NCBI GenBank assembly: GCA_023399095.1
Contig: JAEWQS010000053.1
Location: 1-5,048 of the forward strand
Reading direction: 5' to 3'
DNA length: 5,048 nt
Source: Bacillota bacterium
GTDB lineage: Bacteria; Bacillota; Clostridia; Christensenellales; SZUA-584
Shown here in pieces: positions 1 to 5,014 of this stretch (the first letter of the stretch is position 1; the number at the start of each line of letters is the position of its first letter). Position numbers and translations under genes: made by a program. The notes below the pieces were generated by a model. The model ran no database searches. It had not been told where the DNA came from and was given only the letters and a program-made list of their open reading frames with translations.

Positions 1-2
1 CA

Positions 3-134
3 GGGGAATACTTTAACGAAGACGGAACGCCTTACACATACGACTCTCATTGGGTGTGGATATATGTGCTGAACAATGAATGCTTCGACGGAGATTTGAG
101 TTTGTGGGAATGGCTGGCGGCGCAGCATAAATGA
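3..134 (+). CDS. C-terminal fragment of an unidentified protein (possible alpha/beta-hydrolase-type esterase)
   Basis: The frame is open from the left edge and ends at TGA 132-134, giving the last 43 residues of a protein whose start lies outside the window. The fragment is rich in aromatic and acidic residues (DSHWVWIYVLNNE, then SLWEWLAAQHK). An H-x-W element followed by a short loop and a terminal L-W-E-W-L helix resembles the end of secreted or cytoplasmic esterases of the PHB-depolymerase/carboxylesterase group, where the catalytic His sits in an HxxW-like segment just before the last helix. If so, the His of DSHW would be the catalytic His. This match rests on pattern memory only and the function is weakly supported. 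That it is coding is better supported: the other two + frames hit stops early, and the protein-like composition ends cleanly before an AT-rich spacer. There is no downstream partner; murI starts 207 bp later from its own promoter. Confidence 0.55.
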   Translation, partial: GEYFNEDGTPYTYDSHWVWIYVLNNECFDGDLSLWEWLAAQHK

Positions 135-142
135 GAACGCTA

Positions 143-178
143 AAAAGGAAAAGAGAATTGGTGAATTTCATTCCTTTT
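143..178 (+). terminator. Weak candidate terminator hairpin after the left partial gene
   Basis: AAAAGGAA (143-150) is the exact reverse complement of TTCCTTTT (171-178). The stem would be 8 bp with a 20-nt loop, starting 9 bases after the stop of the upstream fragment. The stem is AT-rich and no separate T-run follows, so the case rests on position and on the T-rich right arm. It could equally be a chance purine/pyrimidine match. Confidence 0.25.
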
Positions 179-257
179 ATGGTCTCTAATCATACCCATA
201 CTTTGTGAATTGGAAGCTTATTATTTATTTTTAGATCATAGGGAAAACTTATTACAG

Positions 258-287
258 TTGAAAACAACCTCGCCCTTGGAGTATAAT
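258..287 (+). promoter_or_regulatory. Sigma-A-type promoter of murI
   Basis: TTGAAA (258-263) and TATAAT (282-287) are separated by 18 bp, with AT-rich sequence upstream. Transcription would start near 294, leaving a leader of about 47 nt before the murI start codon. The -10 is a perfect consensus and the -35 matches five of six bases. Confidence 0.7.
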
Positions 288-304
288 GAGTCATCATCGA
301 CAGG

Positions 305-320
305 CTCTCAGAAATGAGGG
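305..320 (+). promoter_or_regulatory. Leader hairpin with GNRA tetraloop upstream of murI
   Basis: CTCTCA (305-310), loop GAAA (311-314) and TGAGGG (315-320) form a 6-bp stem with one G-U pair, closed by a GNRA-class tetraloop. It lies about 11 nt after the predicted transcription start and 11 nt before the ribosome-binding region. The left arm CTCTC could instead pair with GAGAG at 334-338 or 336-340, which is the Shine-Dalgarno region of murI. The structure is seen in the sequence; a regulatory role is only inferred, and a simple mRNA-stabilising 5' hairpin is the plainer reading. Confidence 0.35.
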
Positions 321-341
321 TATTTTCAAGCGGGAGAGAGA

Positions 342-1121
342 ATGAACTGCAAACCGATCGGTTTCTTTGATTCGGGCGTGGGTGGTATCAGCGTCCTCAA
401 AACAGCCTTTAATCTGATGCCAAACGAAAACTATATATACTACGGAGATAATATTAACGCGCCGTATGGAGAAAAATCAGAGGAGCAAATCAAGACACTT
501 TCTCTCGAGGCAGGCGCTTTTCTGTACTCCATGGGTGTAAAAGCCATTGTGATCGCATGCAACACTGCCACCAGCACTTCCGTATATATGATGCGCGAGA
601 AATTCAGCATACCCGTGATCAGCATGGAACCCGCTGTCAAACCGGCGCTGAGCGCCGTTAAAGATAGGCGTGTATTGGTGCTCGCAACGCCCGCGACTGT
701 ATCGCAGGGGCGGTATTTATGCTTGCTTAATAAGCTGAATGCAGATGATCGCGTAATCAGCGTGGGTTGCAGCGGGCTCGTGGAGCTCATCGAACAGGGA
801 CGTACGGACAAGACGAGCGTACACGCTTATCTTGAAAGAAAACTGGCAAACCTGCGCAATGAAAACATAGGAGCGGTGGTGCTTGGGTGCACCCATTACG
901 CTTTTGTGGAAGAAGAAATCAAAAGCTATATCGATAATACATTCGACACCGATTGTCCCGTGTTCGACGGGCGGCACGGCACGGTGCGTCAACTCAAACG
1001 TGTGCTGCAAAACGGGCTTGAGTGCGCGCAAGACGGCGTGGGAAGCGTCACATTTTATTCTTCAGACAAGAGCATTCCGCCACAGCATTTCGCACAGCTT
1101 TTTGACGACTTTAACGGATGA
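342..1121 (+). CDS. murI: Glutamate racemase
   Basis: Cofactor-independent interconversion of L- and D-glutamate in the cytoplasm; the D-glutamate is used by MurD to build the peptidoglycan stem peptide. The 259 residues are close to the family's usual length, and all signature blocks are present in order: FFDSGVGG (residues 8-15, with Asp10 and Ser11), YYGDNINAPYG (33-43), ACNTATS (72-78) with the first catalytic Cys73, ISMEPAVKPA (93-102, a variant I associate with clostridial racemases), LATPATVSQGRY (114-125), GLVELIEQG (145-153) with Glu151, and LGCTHY (181-186) with the second catalytic Cys183 and His185. The two-cysteine pair needed for two-base racemisation is intact. The start at 342 follows a purine-rich GGGAGAGAG (332-340) and places the DSGVGG motif at the expected distance from the N terminus. 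The gene has its own promoter, and no terminator is visible before nrdJ 98 bp downstream. Minor departures are Asn37 where Thr/Ser is common after GD, and CSG (143-145) where CPG is common. Confidence 0.96.
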   Translation: MNCKPIGFFDSGVGGISVLKTAFNLMPNENYIYYGDNINAPYGEKSEEQIKTLSLEAGAFLYSMGVKAIVIACNTATSTSVYMMREKFSIPVISMEPAVKPALSAVKDRRVLVLATPATVSQGRYLCLLNKLNADDRVISVGCSGLVELIEQGRTDKTSVHAYLERKLANLRNENIGAVVLGCTHYAFVEEEIKSYIDNTFDTDCPVFDGRHGTVRQLKRVLQNGLECAQDGVGSVTFYSSDKSIPPQHFAQLFDDFNG

Positions 1122-1151
1122 AATAAATTCTTAAATAACTGCAAATAATTC

Positions 1152-1180
1152 TTGATAACAACTATATATTGTGTTAGTAT
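1152..1180 (+). promoter_or_regulatory. Promoter of nrdJ with extended -10
   Basis: TTGATA (1152-1157) and TAGTAT (1175-1180) are 17 bp apart, and TGT directly before the -10 supplies an extended -10 (TGn). Upstream sequence is very AT-rich, with a near-repeat of AAATAAATTCTT (1121-1132) and AAATAATTCTT (1143-1153) that could act as an UP element. Transcription would start near 1187. The spacer coincides almost exactly with an NrdR-box-like operator, so a bound repressor would directly block polymerase. Confidence 0.65.
1159..1174 (+). promoter_or_regulatory. NrdR box 1 (operator for the ribonucleotide reductase repressor)
   Basis: CAACTATATATTGTGT matches the NrdR box consensus as I know it (ACACWATATATWGTGT) at 14 of 16 positions; only the first two bases differ. 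NrdR is the ATP/dATP-sensing zinc-ribbon/ATP-cone repressor of bacterial nrd genes. The site fills the spacer between the -35 and -10 of the nrdJ promoter. Its identity is supported by the gene it precedes and by a second box 31 bp downstream. Confidence 0.8.
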
Positions 1181-1189
1181 ATAGCCCTG

Positions 1190-1205
1190 ATACAGTATAG
1201 TGTAT
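1190..1205 (+). promoter_or_regulatory. NrdR box 2 (partner operator)
   Basis: ATACAGTATAGTGTAT is a near-palindrome (arms ATACA and TGTAT, core TATA) that matches the NrdR consensus at 12 of 16 positions. Its centre (1197.5) is exactly 31 bp from that of box 1 (1166.5), with a 15-bp linker. That is the tandem spacing of about three helical turns known for NrdR sites. It sits at the predicted transcription start and early leader of nrdJ, just before the ribosome binding site. Confidence 0.7.
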
Positions 1206-1207
1206 AT

Positions 1208-1213
1208 AGGAGG
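1208..1213 (+). promoter_or_regulatory. Ribosome binding site of nrdJ
   Basis: A full AGGAGG lies 6 nt before the ATG at 1220. It fixes the start of nrdJ and excludes an N-terminal extension carrying an ATP-cone. Confidence 0.85.
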
Positions 1214-1219
1214 AGTATA

Positions 1220-3403
1220 ATGAAATTAACTGATAATGCACGCGTCGTGCTGGAAAGACGATATCTTAAAAAGGACGATAAGGGTGTTTGCGAACGTCCT
1301 GACGATATGATCCGCCGTGTAGCGGACACCATTGCGGCGGCAGACGTCGCATATGGCGGAGATTCCAAAAAGACCGCACAGGCGTTCTATAATATGATGG
1401 ACGGCTTAAAATTTACGCCCAATTCGCCCACGCTGATGAACGCGGGGCGCGAACTGGGGCAGCTTTCCGCATGCTTTGTGCTACCCATAGAAGACAGCAT
1501 GGAGGGCATATTTGATACGCTGAAAAATGCCGCGATGATACATAAAAGCGGCGGCGGAACTGGCTTTTCGTTTTCGCGCATCCGTCCCACAGGCGCGAGC
1601 GTGAACTCCACGGGCGGTGTGGCCAGCGGCCCCATCAGCTTTATGAAGGTGTTCAACGCATCCACTGAGGCGGTCAAGCAGGGCGGCACACGCCGCGGCG
1701 CCAACATGGGCATACTGCGCGTCGACCATCCGGATATTATGGAGTTTATCGCTTGCAAGAGCGACCTTACCCAGATGACCAACTTTAACATCAGCGTCGG
1801 GTTGACGGAGAAGTTCATGCAGGCCGTGATCGCTGATAAAAAATACGATCTCATCGACCCAGCAACGAAGAAAAAGACGGGCAGTCTCAAAGCCAAGGAC
1901 GTCTATGAGACAATAGTCGAGATGGCATGGACAAGCGGCGAACCCGGCATCGTGTTCCTCGACCGCATCAACAATGACAACCCTGTGCCTGCGGCGGGCG
2001 AAATCGAAAGCACGAACCCGTGCGGTGAGCAGCCGCTGCTGCCGTTCGAGAGCTGCAACCTGGGCTCTGTCAACTTAAATGAATTTGTGAAGGACGGCAT
2101 AATCGATTACGATGGACTCGGCGAGACCGTGGCACTTGCGGTGCATTTTCTTGATAACGTCATCGATGTGAACCGCTATCCTCTTTCGATCATCGAAGAA
2201 ACAACAAAAAGCATGCGCAAGATCGGTCTGGGCGTGATGGGCTTTGCGGACATGCTCTATAAGCTTGGCATTCCTTATAAAAGCGAAGAAGCGGTGAAGA
2301 CTGCGAAAGAGCTTATGGCATACATTCAGATGAGCGCACGCAAAGCGTCTGAGGCGTTGGGCGAGGTGCGCGGCAGCTTTCCGATGTTTGAGCAGAGCGT
2401 ATATAAAAAACAGGGCATAAAAGCGATGCGCAACGCCACGGTAACGACAATTGCGCCCACGGGCACGATTTCTATCATCGCTGGCACGTCGAGCGGTATT
2501 GAGCCTGTGTTTGCCATCTCTTATATCCGCAATGTGATGGACGACGACAAGCTGGTTGAGGTACACCCGTACTTTGAGCAGGTCGCCAAGCAACGCGGCT
2601 TTTACAGCAAAAAGCTAATGCAGACCATCGCGCAGAAAGGCACACTCCATGGCATCGAGGAAATTCCAGAGGATGTACGGCGCGTGTTTGTGACGGCGCA
2701 CGATATATCGCCTGAGTATCATATCCGCATGCAAAGCGCGTTTCAGGAGTCCACCGACAACGCGGTGTCAAAAACGGTTAACTTCTCCAAAACAGCCACT
2801 AAGCAGGATGTCCGCGATGCGTACAACCTCGCTTATGAACTGGGGCTCAAGGGTGTCACGATATACCGTGACGGCAGCCGTCAGGGGCAGGTGCTCAGTG
2901 TCGGTGAAAAGACAGAAAAGACAGAAGAGAAAGAAGACGATTCCGTGCTCGCGCCGCGTGAGCGTCCGGAAATCACAAAGGGTATCACGCAGAAGATCAA
3001 AATTGGCTGCGGCAATCTGTACGTGACTGTGAACTACGATTCAAAGGGTATTTGTGAGGTATTCACCAATGTCGGCCGTGCCGGCGGTTGTCCGTCCCAG
3101 TCCGAAGCGACGAGCCGTCTGGTGTCTATGGCGCTGCGCTCCGGCGTCGATGCGGACAGCATCATCGAGCAGCTGCGCGGTATCCGCTGCCATTCCACAT
3201 TGCGGCAAAAAGGCCTGAAGGTGCTGTCTTGTCCGGATGCGATCGGCCGTGTGCTCGAACGCGTGGTTGAGCTGCGCGGCGGGGATGCAGACACACATGA
3301 AGACGGCGGCAATACGGCAAAATGCCCCGAATGTGCGTCGAAAATGGAACATGAGGGCGGCTGTGTGGTTTGTCGTTCGTGCGGTTACTCCAAATGCGGC
3401 TGA
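1220..3403 (+). CDS. nrdJ: Adenosylcobalamin-dependent (class II) ribonucleoside-diphosphate reductase
   Basis: Reduces ribonucleotides to deoxyribonucleotides, using coenzyme B12 to generate the active-site thiyl radical; it needs no separate radical subunit and works with or without oxygen. The 727 residues split into an N-terminal reductase helical region (about 1-80), the ten-stranded catalytic barrel (about 80-560), a charged linker (563-585), a TSCPD domain (about 588-690) and a C-terminal zinc ribbon. Active-site residues are visible: Cys85 (SACFVLP) and Cys279 (ESCNLGS) as the reducing pair, and Asn266, Cys268 and Glu270 in NPCGE as the radical centre. Their spacing agrees with the Thermotoga enzyme. 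Also present are KSGGGTGFSFSRIRP (109-123), KQGGTRRGANMG (153-164), APTGTISIIAGTSSGIEP (412-429) and GVTIYRDGSRQGQ (545-557). The tail has SCPD (670-673) and CPEC...CRSCGYSKC (702-726), the last cysteines being candidates for relaying electrons from thioredoxin. No ATP-cone precedes the core. Promoter and tandem NrdR boxes lie directly upstream. Confidence 0.96.
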   Translation: MKLTDNARVVLERRYLKKDDKGVCERPDDMIRRVADTIAAADVAYGGDSKKTAQAFYNMMDGLKFTPNSPTLMNAGRELGQLSACFVLPIEDSMEGIFDTLKNAAMIHKSGGGTGFSFSRIRPTGASVNSTGGVASGPISFMKVFNASTEAVKQGGTRRGANMGILRVDHPDIMEFIACKSDLTQMTNFNISVGLTEKFMQAVIADKKYDLIDPATKKKTGSLKAKDVYETIVEMAWTSGEPGIVFLDRINNDNPVPAAGEIESTNPCGEQPLLPFESCNLGSVNLNEFVKDGIIDYDGLGETVALAVHFLDNVIDVNRYPLSIIEETTKSMRKIGLGVMGFADMLYKLGIPYKSEEAVKTAKELMAYIQMSARKASEALGEVRGSFPMFEQSVYKKQGIKAMRNATVTTIAPTGTISIIAGTSSGIEPVFAISYIRNVMDDDKLVEVHPYFEQVAKQRGFYSKKLMQTIAQKGTLHGIEEIPEDVRRVFVTAHDISPEYHIRMQSAFQESTDNAVSKTVNFSKTATKQDVRDAYNLAYELGLKGVTIYRDGSRQGQVLSVGEKTEKTEEKEDDSVLAPRERPEITKGITQKIKIGCGNLYVTVNYDSKGICEVFTNVGRAGGCPSQSEATSRLVSMALRSGVDADSIIEQLRGIRCHSTLRQKGLKVLSCPDAIGRVLERVVELRGGDADTHEDGGNTAKCPECASKMEHEGGCVVCRSCGYSKCG
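2906..2923 (+). repeat. 9-bp tandem duplication in the nrdJ linker
   Basis: GAAAAGACA occurs twice in a row and encodes EKTEKT in the charged, low-complexity linker between the catalytic barrel and the TSCPD domain of NrdJ. In-frame slippage in a disordered linker is the likely origin; no functional effect is expected. Confidence 0.6.
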
Positions 3404-3421
3404 TAATCTCATAATTTTCCG

Positions 3422-3450
3422 TTGTACAGTCTTGACTTTTCATATATAAT
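3422..3450 (+). promoter_or_regulatory. Sigma-A-type promoter upstream of the anti-sigma-like gene
   Basis: TTGTAC (3422-3427) and a perfect TATAAT (3445-3450) are spaced by 17 bp, starting 18 bases after the nrdJ stop. Transcription would start near 3457, giving a leader of about 75 nt. A second possible -35, TTGACT (3432-3437), has no well-placed -10. Confidence 0.6.
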
Positions 3451-3469
3451 TTTAAAAGTATAGAATTGG

Positions 3470-3496
3470 TGGAACAAAACATTTATTATCTGCGTC
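3470..3496 (+). promoter_or_regulatory. ECF-sigma-like promoter of the anti-sigma-like gene
   Basis: TGGAAC (3470-3475) and CGTC (3493-3496) are separated by 17 bp. This is the layout of ECF sigma promoters in Firmicutes (AAC-type -35, CGTC-type -10, 16-17 bp spacer). It lies just downstream of the sigma-A-like site and would start transcription near 3503, about 30 nt before the preferred ATG. Short motifs like these arise by chance, but ECF operons are commonly autoregulated, and the downstream product is an anti-sigma-like protein, which raises the likelihood. Confidence 0.45.
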
Positions 3497-3517
3497 ATAT
3501 AGTTGATATCGTAGATT

Positions 3518-3522
3518 AAGGA
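3518..3522 (+). promoter_or_regulatory. Ribosome binding site that decides the start of the anti-sigma-like gene
   Basis: AAGGA lies 11 nt before ATG 3534 but overlaps ATG 3522, which therefore has no usable Shine-Dalgarno spacing. A G-rich GGTGGGGG fills the gap. This favours 3534 as the start. Confidence 0.5.
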
Positions 3523-3533
3523 TGTGGTGGGGG

Positions 3534-4454
3534 ATGGATTGCAGGATCGTACAACAGAATATCGATCTTTTCGTTGACGGCATGCTCAGCGAAAACGACC
3601 GGCAGCAGCTTTTGAATCATGCCGCGTCTTGCGCGTCCTGCCAAAGGGCTATTCGTGATGCATTGAGCCTGAAAAACGCGCTTGGTTCACTTGGCGAAAT
3701 GGCTCCGCCTCAGGGGCTGGCTTTGTCGGCGATAAAAAAAGCGAAGAAGAAAAAACCGTTATTTGCATACGTGTCTGTCGCGACGGCCGCAGTGGCTGCG
3801 GCGATTGGCTTGGTGGTTGTGCTGACATCGGCAACCAATATGGATCATTATTCCACAAGAATGGCGGATGAATCCGCTGTGTACTCAATGATTGCCGCCG
3901 ATAACGGCGCAGAAAATGCCGAAATGACGCCTGAAGAGGAAGTGGGTATGCTGATGGATGGTGTTGCGGAAAATGTGGCATCAGAGGAACCGGCTGAAGC
4001 CCCAGCGGAATCGGCTGAAGCCCCAGCGGCGCCTAAAGTGGAGTTTCGAGCAGAAGCATATACAAGTGAGGAAGAATTTGTGACCGCAGAAGGCGGCAGT
4101 TACTATAAACCCGCCACACTGCCCGAAGATGCCGTTCTTGAAAGCATAGCCGTGGATGAGGAATCGATTGTATTCACTTATCGGCTGGACAACCAAGGCG
4201 CTTTCCGATTTGCATGGCTGGATTCTCTTGATCAAAACGGTCTTAAGGACTGGCTTATGAAAGTTTACGGAGACCTCTCCGATCTTAATTTTGACGGCAC
4301 ATATTATATTGCCGAAGGAACAGAGACTAGGGATGTTTACTGGGAGCAAGACGGTGATGCGTTTTACGCGTCTGCGCCCTCATGGTTTACCAAAGAGGAT
4401 ATTGAGACCTACTGCACAGCGCAGTTTGTGATTGCAGATACAGACGAAGAATAG
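3534..4454 (+). CDS. Membrane-anchored ZAS-domain anti-sigma-like protein with DUF4367-like external domain
   Basis: Likely a single-pass membrane regulator that holds an ECF sigma factor through its cytoplasmic zinc-binding N terminus and senses the envelope with its outer domain. From ATG 3534 it has 306 residues. The N terminus begins MDCRIVQQNID and carries Cys3, His29, Cys33 and Cys36, the C-x25-H-x3-C-x2-C spacing of ZAS/zf-HC2 anti-sigma factors such as RsrA. A basic run (KKAKKKK, 68-74) precedes one hydrophobic segment (about 76-98), which predicts N-in, C-out topology. An acidic Glu/Ala/Pro linker (about 125-168) leads to a C-terminal domain (about 176-296) with YYKPATLPEDAV and DVYWEQDGDAFYASAP, resembling the DUF4367-type domain on Firmicute anti-sigma-like proteins. 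ATG 3522 would add only MWWG and lacks a spaced ribosome site. No sigma gene adjoins it: nrdJ is upstream and a terminator follows. The ZAS and membrane parts are well supported; the sigma partner and the external domain family are inferred. Confidence 0.8.
   Translation: MDCRIVQQNIDLFVDGMLSENDRQQLLNHAASCASCQRAIRDALSLKNALGSLGEMAPPQGLALSAIKKAKKKKPLFAYVSVATAAVAAAIGLVVVLTSATNMDHYSTRMADESAVYSMIAADNGAENAEMTPEEEVGMLMDGVAENVASEEPAEAPAESAEAPAAPKVEFRAEAYTSEEEFVTAEGGSYYKPATLPEDAVLESIAVDEESIVFTYRLDNQGAFRFAWLDSLDQNGLKDWLMKVYGDLSDLNFDGTYYIAEGTETRDVYWEQDGDAFYASAPSWFTKEDIETYCTAQFVIADTDEE
3991..4029 (+). repeat. Perfect 18-bp direct repeat (21-bp period) in the external linker
   Basis: The 18-mer CGGCTGAAGCCCCAGCGG occurs at 3991-4008 and 4012-4029, in frame, encoding PAEAPAESAEAPAA. 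Identity at the DNA level, including synonymous positions, points to recent slippage or duplication. The unit encodes a flexible spacer between the membrane segment and the external domain. Confidence 0.8.
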
Positions 4455-4511
4455 GAAGATATATCTGCTTTACAGTGGGCAAACTATTGAAAACAACATT
4501 ATACAGAGCTT

Positions 4512-4540
4512 AATGACAGGGAGTGATCTCTGTCATTTTC
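4512..4540 (+). terminator. Intrinsic terminator after the anti-sigma-like gene
   Basis: AATGACAG (4512-4519) pairs perfectly with CTGTCATT (4530-4537), and an inner G-C/G-U extension is possible. The stem runs into TTTT and then CGTTT. It lies 57 bases after the stop codon and has no competing gene, so it most likely ends the transcript of the gene at 3534-4454. Confidence 0.75.
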
Positions 4541-4751
4541 GTTTATCATAGCAAATACAACCGTTATGCGTGTGGAGCGAAAGCCAGCTTTAGCATTTAG
4601 AAAGAGACTAAAGAATGATAATAAGCATAATTGAGGTATAAACAATTAAATCAATCGTATATGAGAAGCTTGACTATTTAGTAGAAGATAAAAAACATAG
4701 AAGAATAATGTAAAAGTAATTTAGAATGTTGCTATGTAAGCAGCACATTGG

Positions 4752-4782
4752 GTCATCCTGAGGAACGAAGCGACGAAGGATC
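4752..4782. repeat. Interspersed GTCATCCTGAGG...GAAGGATC-type repeat
   Basis: This 31-bp segment starts GTCATCCTGAGGAACGAAG and ends CGACGAAGGATC, with inverted ends ATCCT (4755-4759) and AGGAT (4777-4781). I recognise the pattern (GTCATYCTGAG...CGAAGRATC) as a short repeat scattered in intergenic regions of many unrelated bacterial genomes. It is purine-rich and contains two CGAAG-type units. Only one copy is in the window, so its repeat nature rests on memory of the motif, not on a second copy seen here. Confidence 0.55.
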
Positions 4783-4814
4783 AGTAACAGATTCAATTCC
4801 GCTAAGAATAAGCA

Positions 4815-4847
4815 TATAAAAAAGCTGACACATGAAATGCCAGCTTT
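4815..4847 (-). terminator. Hairpin reading as an intrinsic terminator on the - strand
   Basis: AAAGCTG (4821-4827) and CAGCTTT (4841-4847) form a 7-bp stem, extended past one A-C mismatch by two further pairs (CA/TG), with a 7-nt loop. Read on the - strand the stem continues into a run of six T in total before ATATGC, the standard layout of a rho-independent terminator. On the + strand only CGTTCT follows, so it is weaker there. It would stop transcripts entering from the right, for example from the putative mobile element. Confidence 0.55.
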
Positions 4848-4860
4848 CGTTCTGTGATGC

Positions 4861-4880
4861 TATCCACTACGTAACGGATA
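4861..4880. repeat. 20-bp interrupted dyad TATCC-n2-TACGTA-n2-GGATA
   Basis: The segment TATCCACTACGTAACGGATA is its own reverse complement at 16 of 20 positions: arms TATCC and GGATA flank a TACGTA palindrome. It could be an operator, a small hairpin or chance; there is no adjacent gene start to explain it. Confidence 0.35.
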
Positions 4881-4921
4881 AATATATACTATGTTCTACC
4901 GTCTGGTTGAAAGGGATTCTA

Positions 4922-4948
4922 GGGTGTATCCCCGATTTTGTGTAAACT
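4922..4948. mobile_element. Possible IS256-like terminal inverted repeat, element extending to the right
   Basis: The stretch opens GGGTGTATCCCCGATT and continues into TTGTGTAAACT. The TTGTGTAAA element near an outer end is characteristic of IS256-family terminal repeats, which read inward from the tip in this orientation. The element body and its transposase would lie beyond the right edge. No transposase sequence and no second terminus are visible, so this rests on a short motif resemblance. Confidence 0.3.
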
Positions 4949-4981
4949 CGAAAGAGCGTAAGAAAAAGCAGAATTTTTATT

Positions 4982-5014
4982 GGGCGGGTGAGCCGCACGA
5001 CGGCTTACCCGTCT
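4982..5014. other. Strong GC-rich hairpin near the right edge
   Basis: CGGGTGAGCCG (4985-4995) pairs with CGGCTTACCCG (5001-5011) through ten Watson-Crick pairs and one wobble around a 5-nt loop CACGA. Adding G-U, G-C and G-U pairs at the base extends the stem to 14 pairs. Neither side has a following T-run, so it is not a standard intrinsic terminator on either strand. It lies about 35 bp inside the putative IS terminus and may be part of that element. Confidence 0.55.

Noticed and set aside
131..208. 25-codon ORF whose ATG overlaps the stop of the left partial gene (ATGA)
   Set aside because: Although the overlap resembles translational coupling, the peptide is short, unrecognisable and lies in an AT-rich spacer with a weak hairpin.
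440..1031. Long open frames on the - strand opposite murI
   Set aside because: They lie entirely within murI, which carries all catalytic motifs; their translations lack recognisable motifs and no ribosome sites or promoters precede them.
3432..3464. Second -35 TTGACT paired with TATAGA
   Set aside because: Spacing to TATAGA is 21 bp, too long; the TTGTAC/TATAAT pair with 17 bp is better.
1387..3482. Several - strand and alternate-frame ORFs of 60-172 codons across nrdJ
   Set aside because: Shadows of the GC-rich third-position coding pattern of nrdJ; Arg/Ala/His-rich translations without family features.
3522..3533. Upstream ATG adding MWWG to the anti-sigma-like protein
   Set aside because: The AAGGA ribosome site overlaps this ATG, while ATG 3534 is properly spaced and gives the typical MDC start of ZAS proteins. 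It remains a possible alternative.
3649..4349. - strand ORFs opposite the anti-sigma-like gene
   Set aside because: The + strand frame has a coherent ZAS domain, membrane segment and external domain; the opposite frames show none.
4580..4591. Small palindrome AAAGC-CA-GCTTT
   Set aside because: Five-base arms with a 2-nt gap cannot form a stable hairpin and no T-run follows.
4905..4940. Possible tRNA T-arm-like stretch around GGTTGAAAGGGATTC
   Set aside because: No GTTCGA T-loop consensus, no acceptor stem pairing and no anticodon arm at the required distance.
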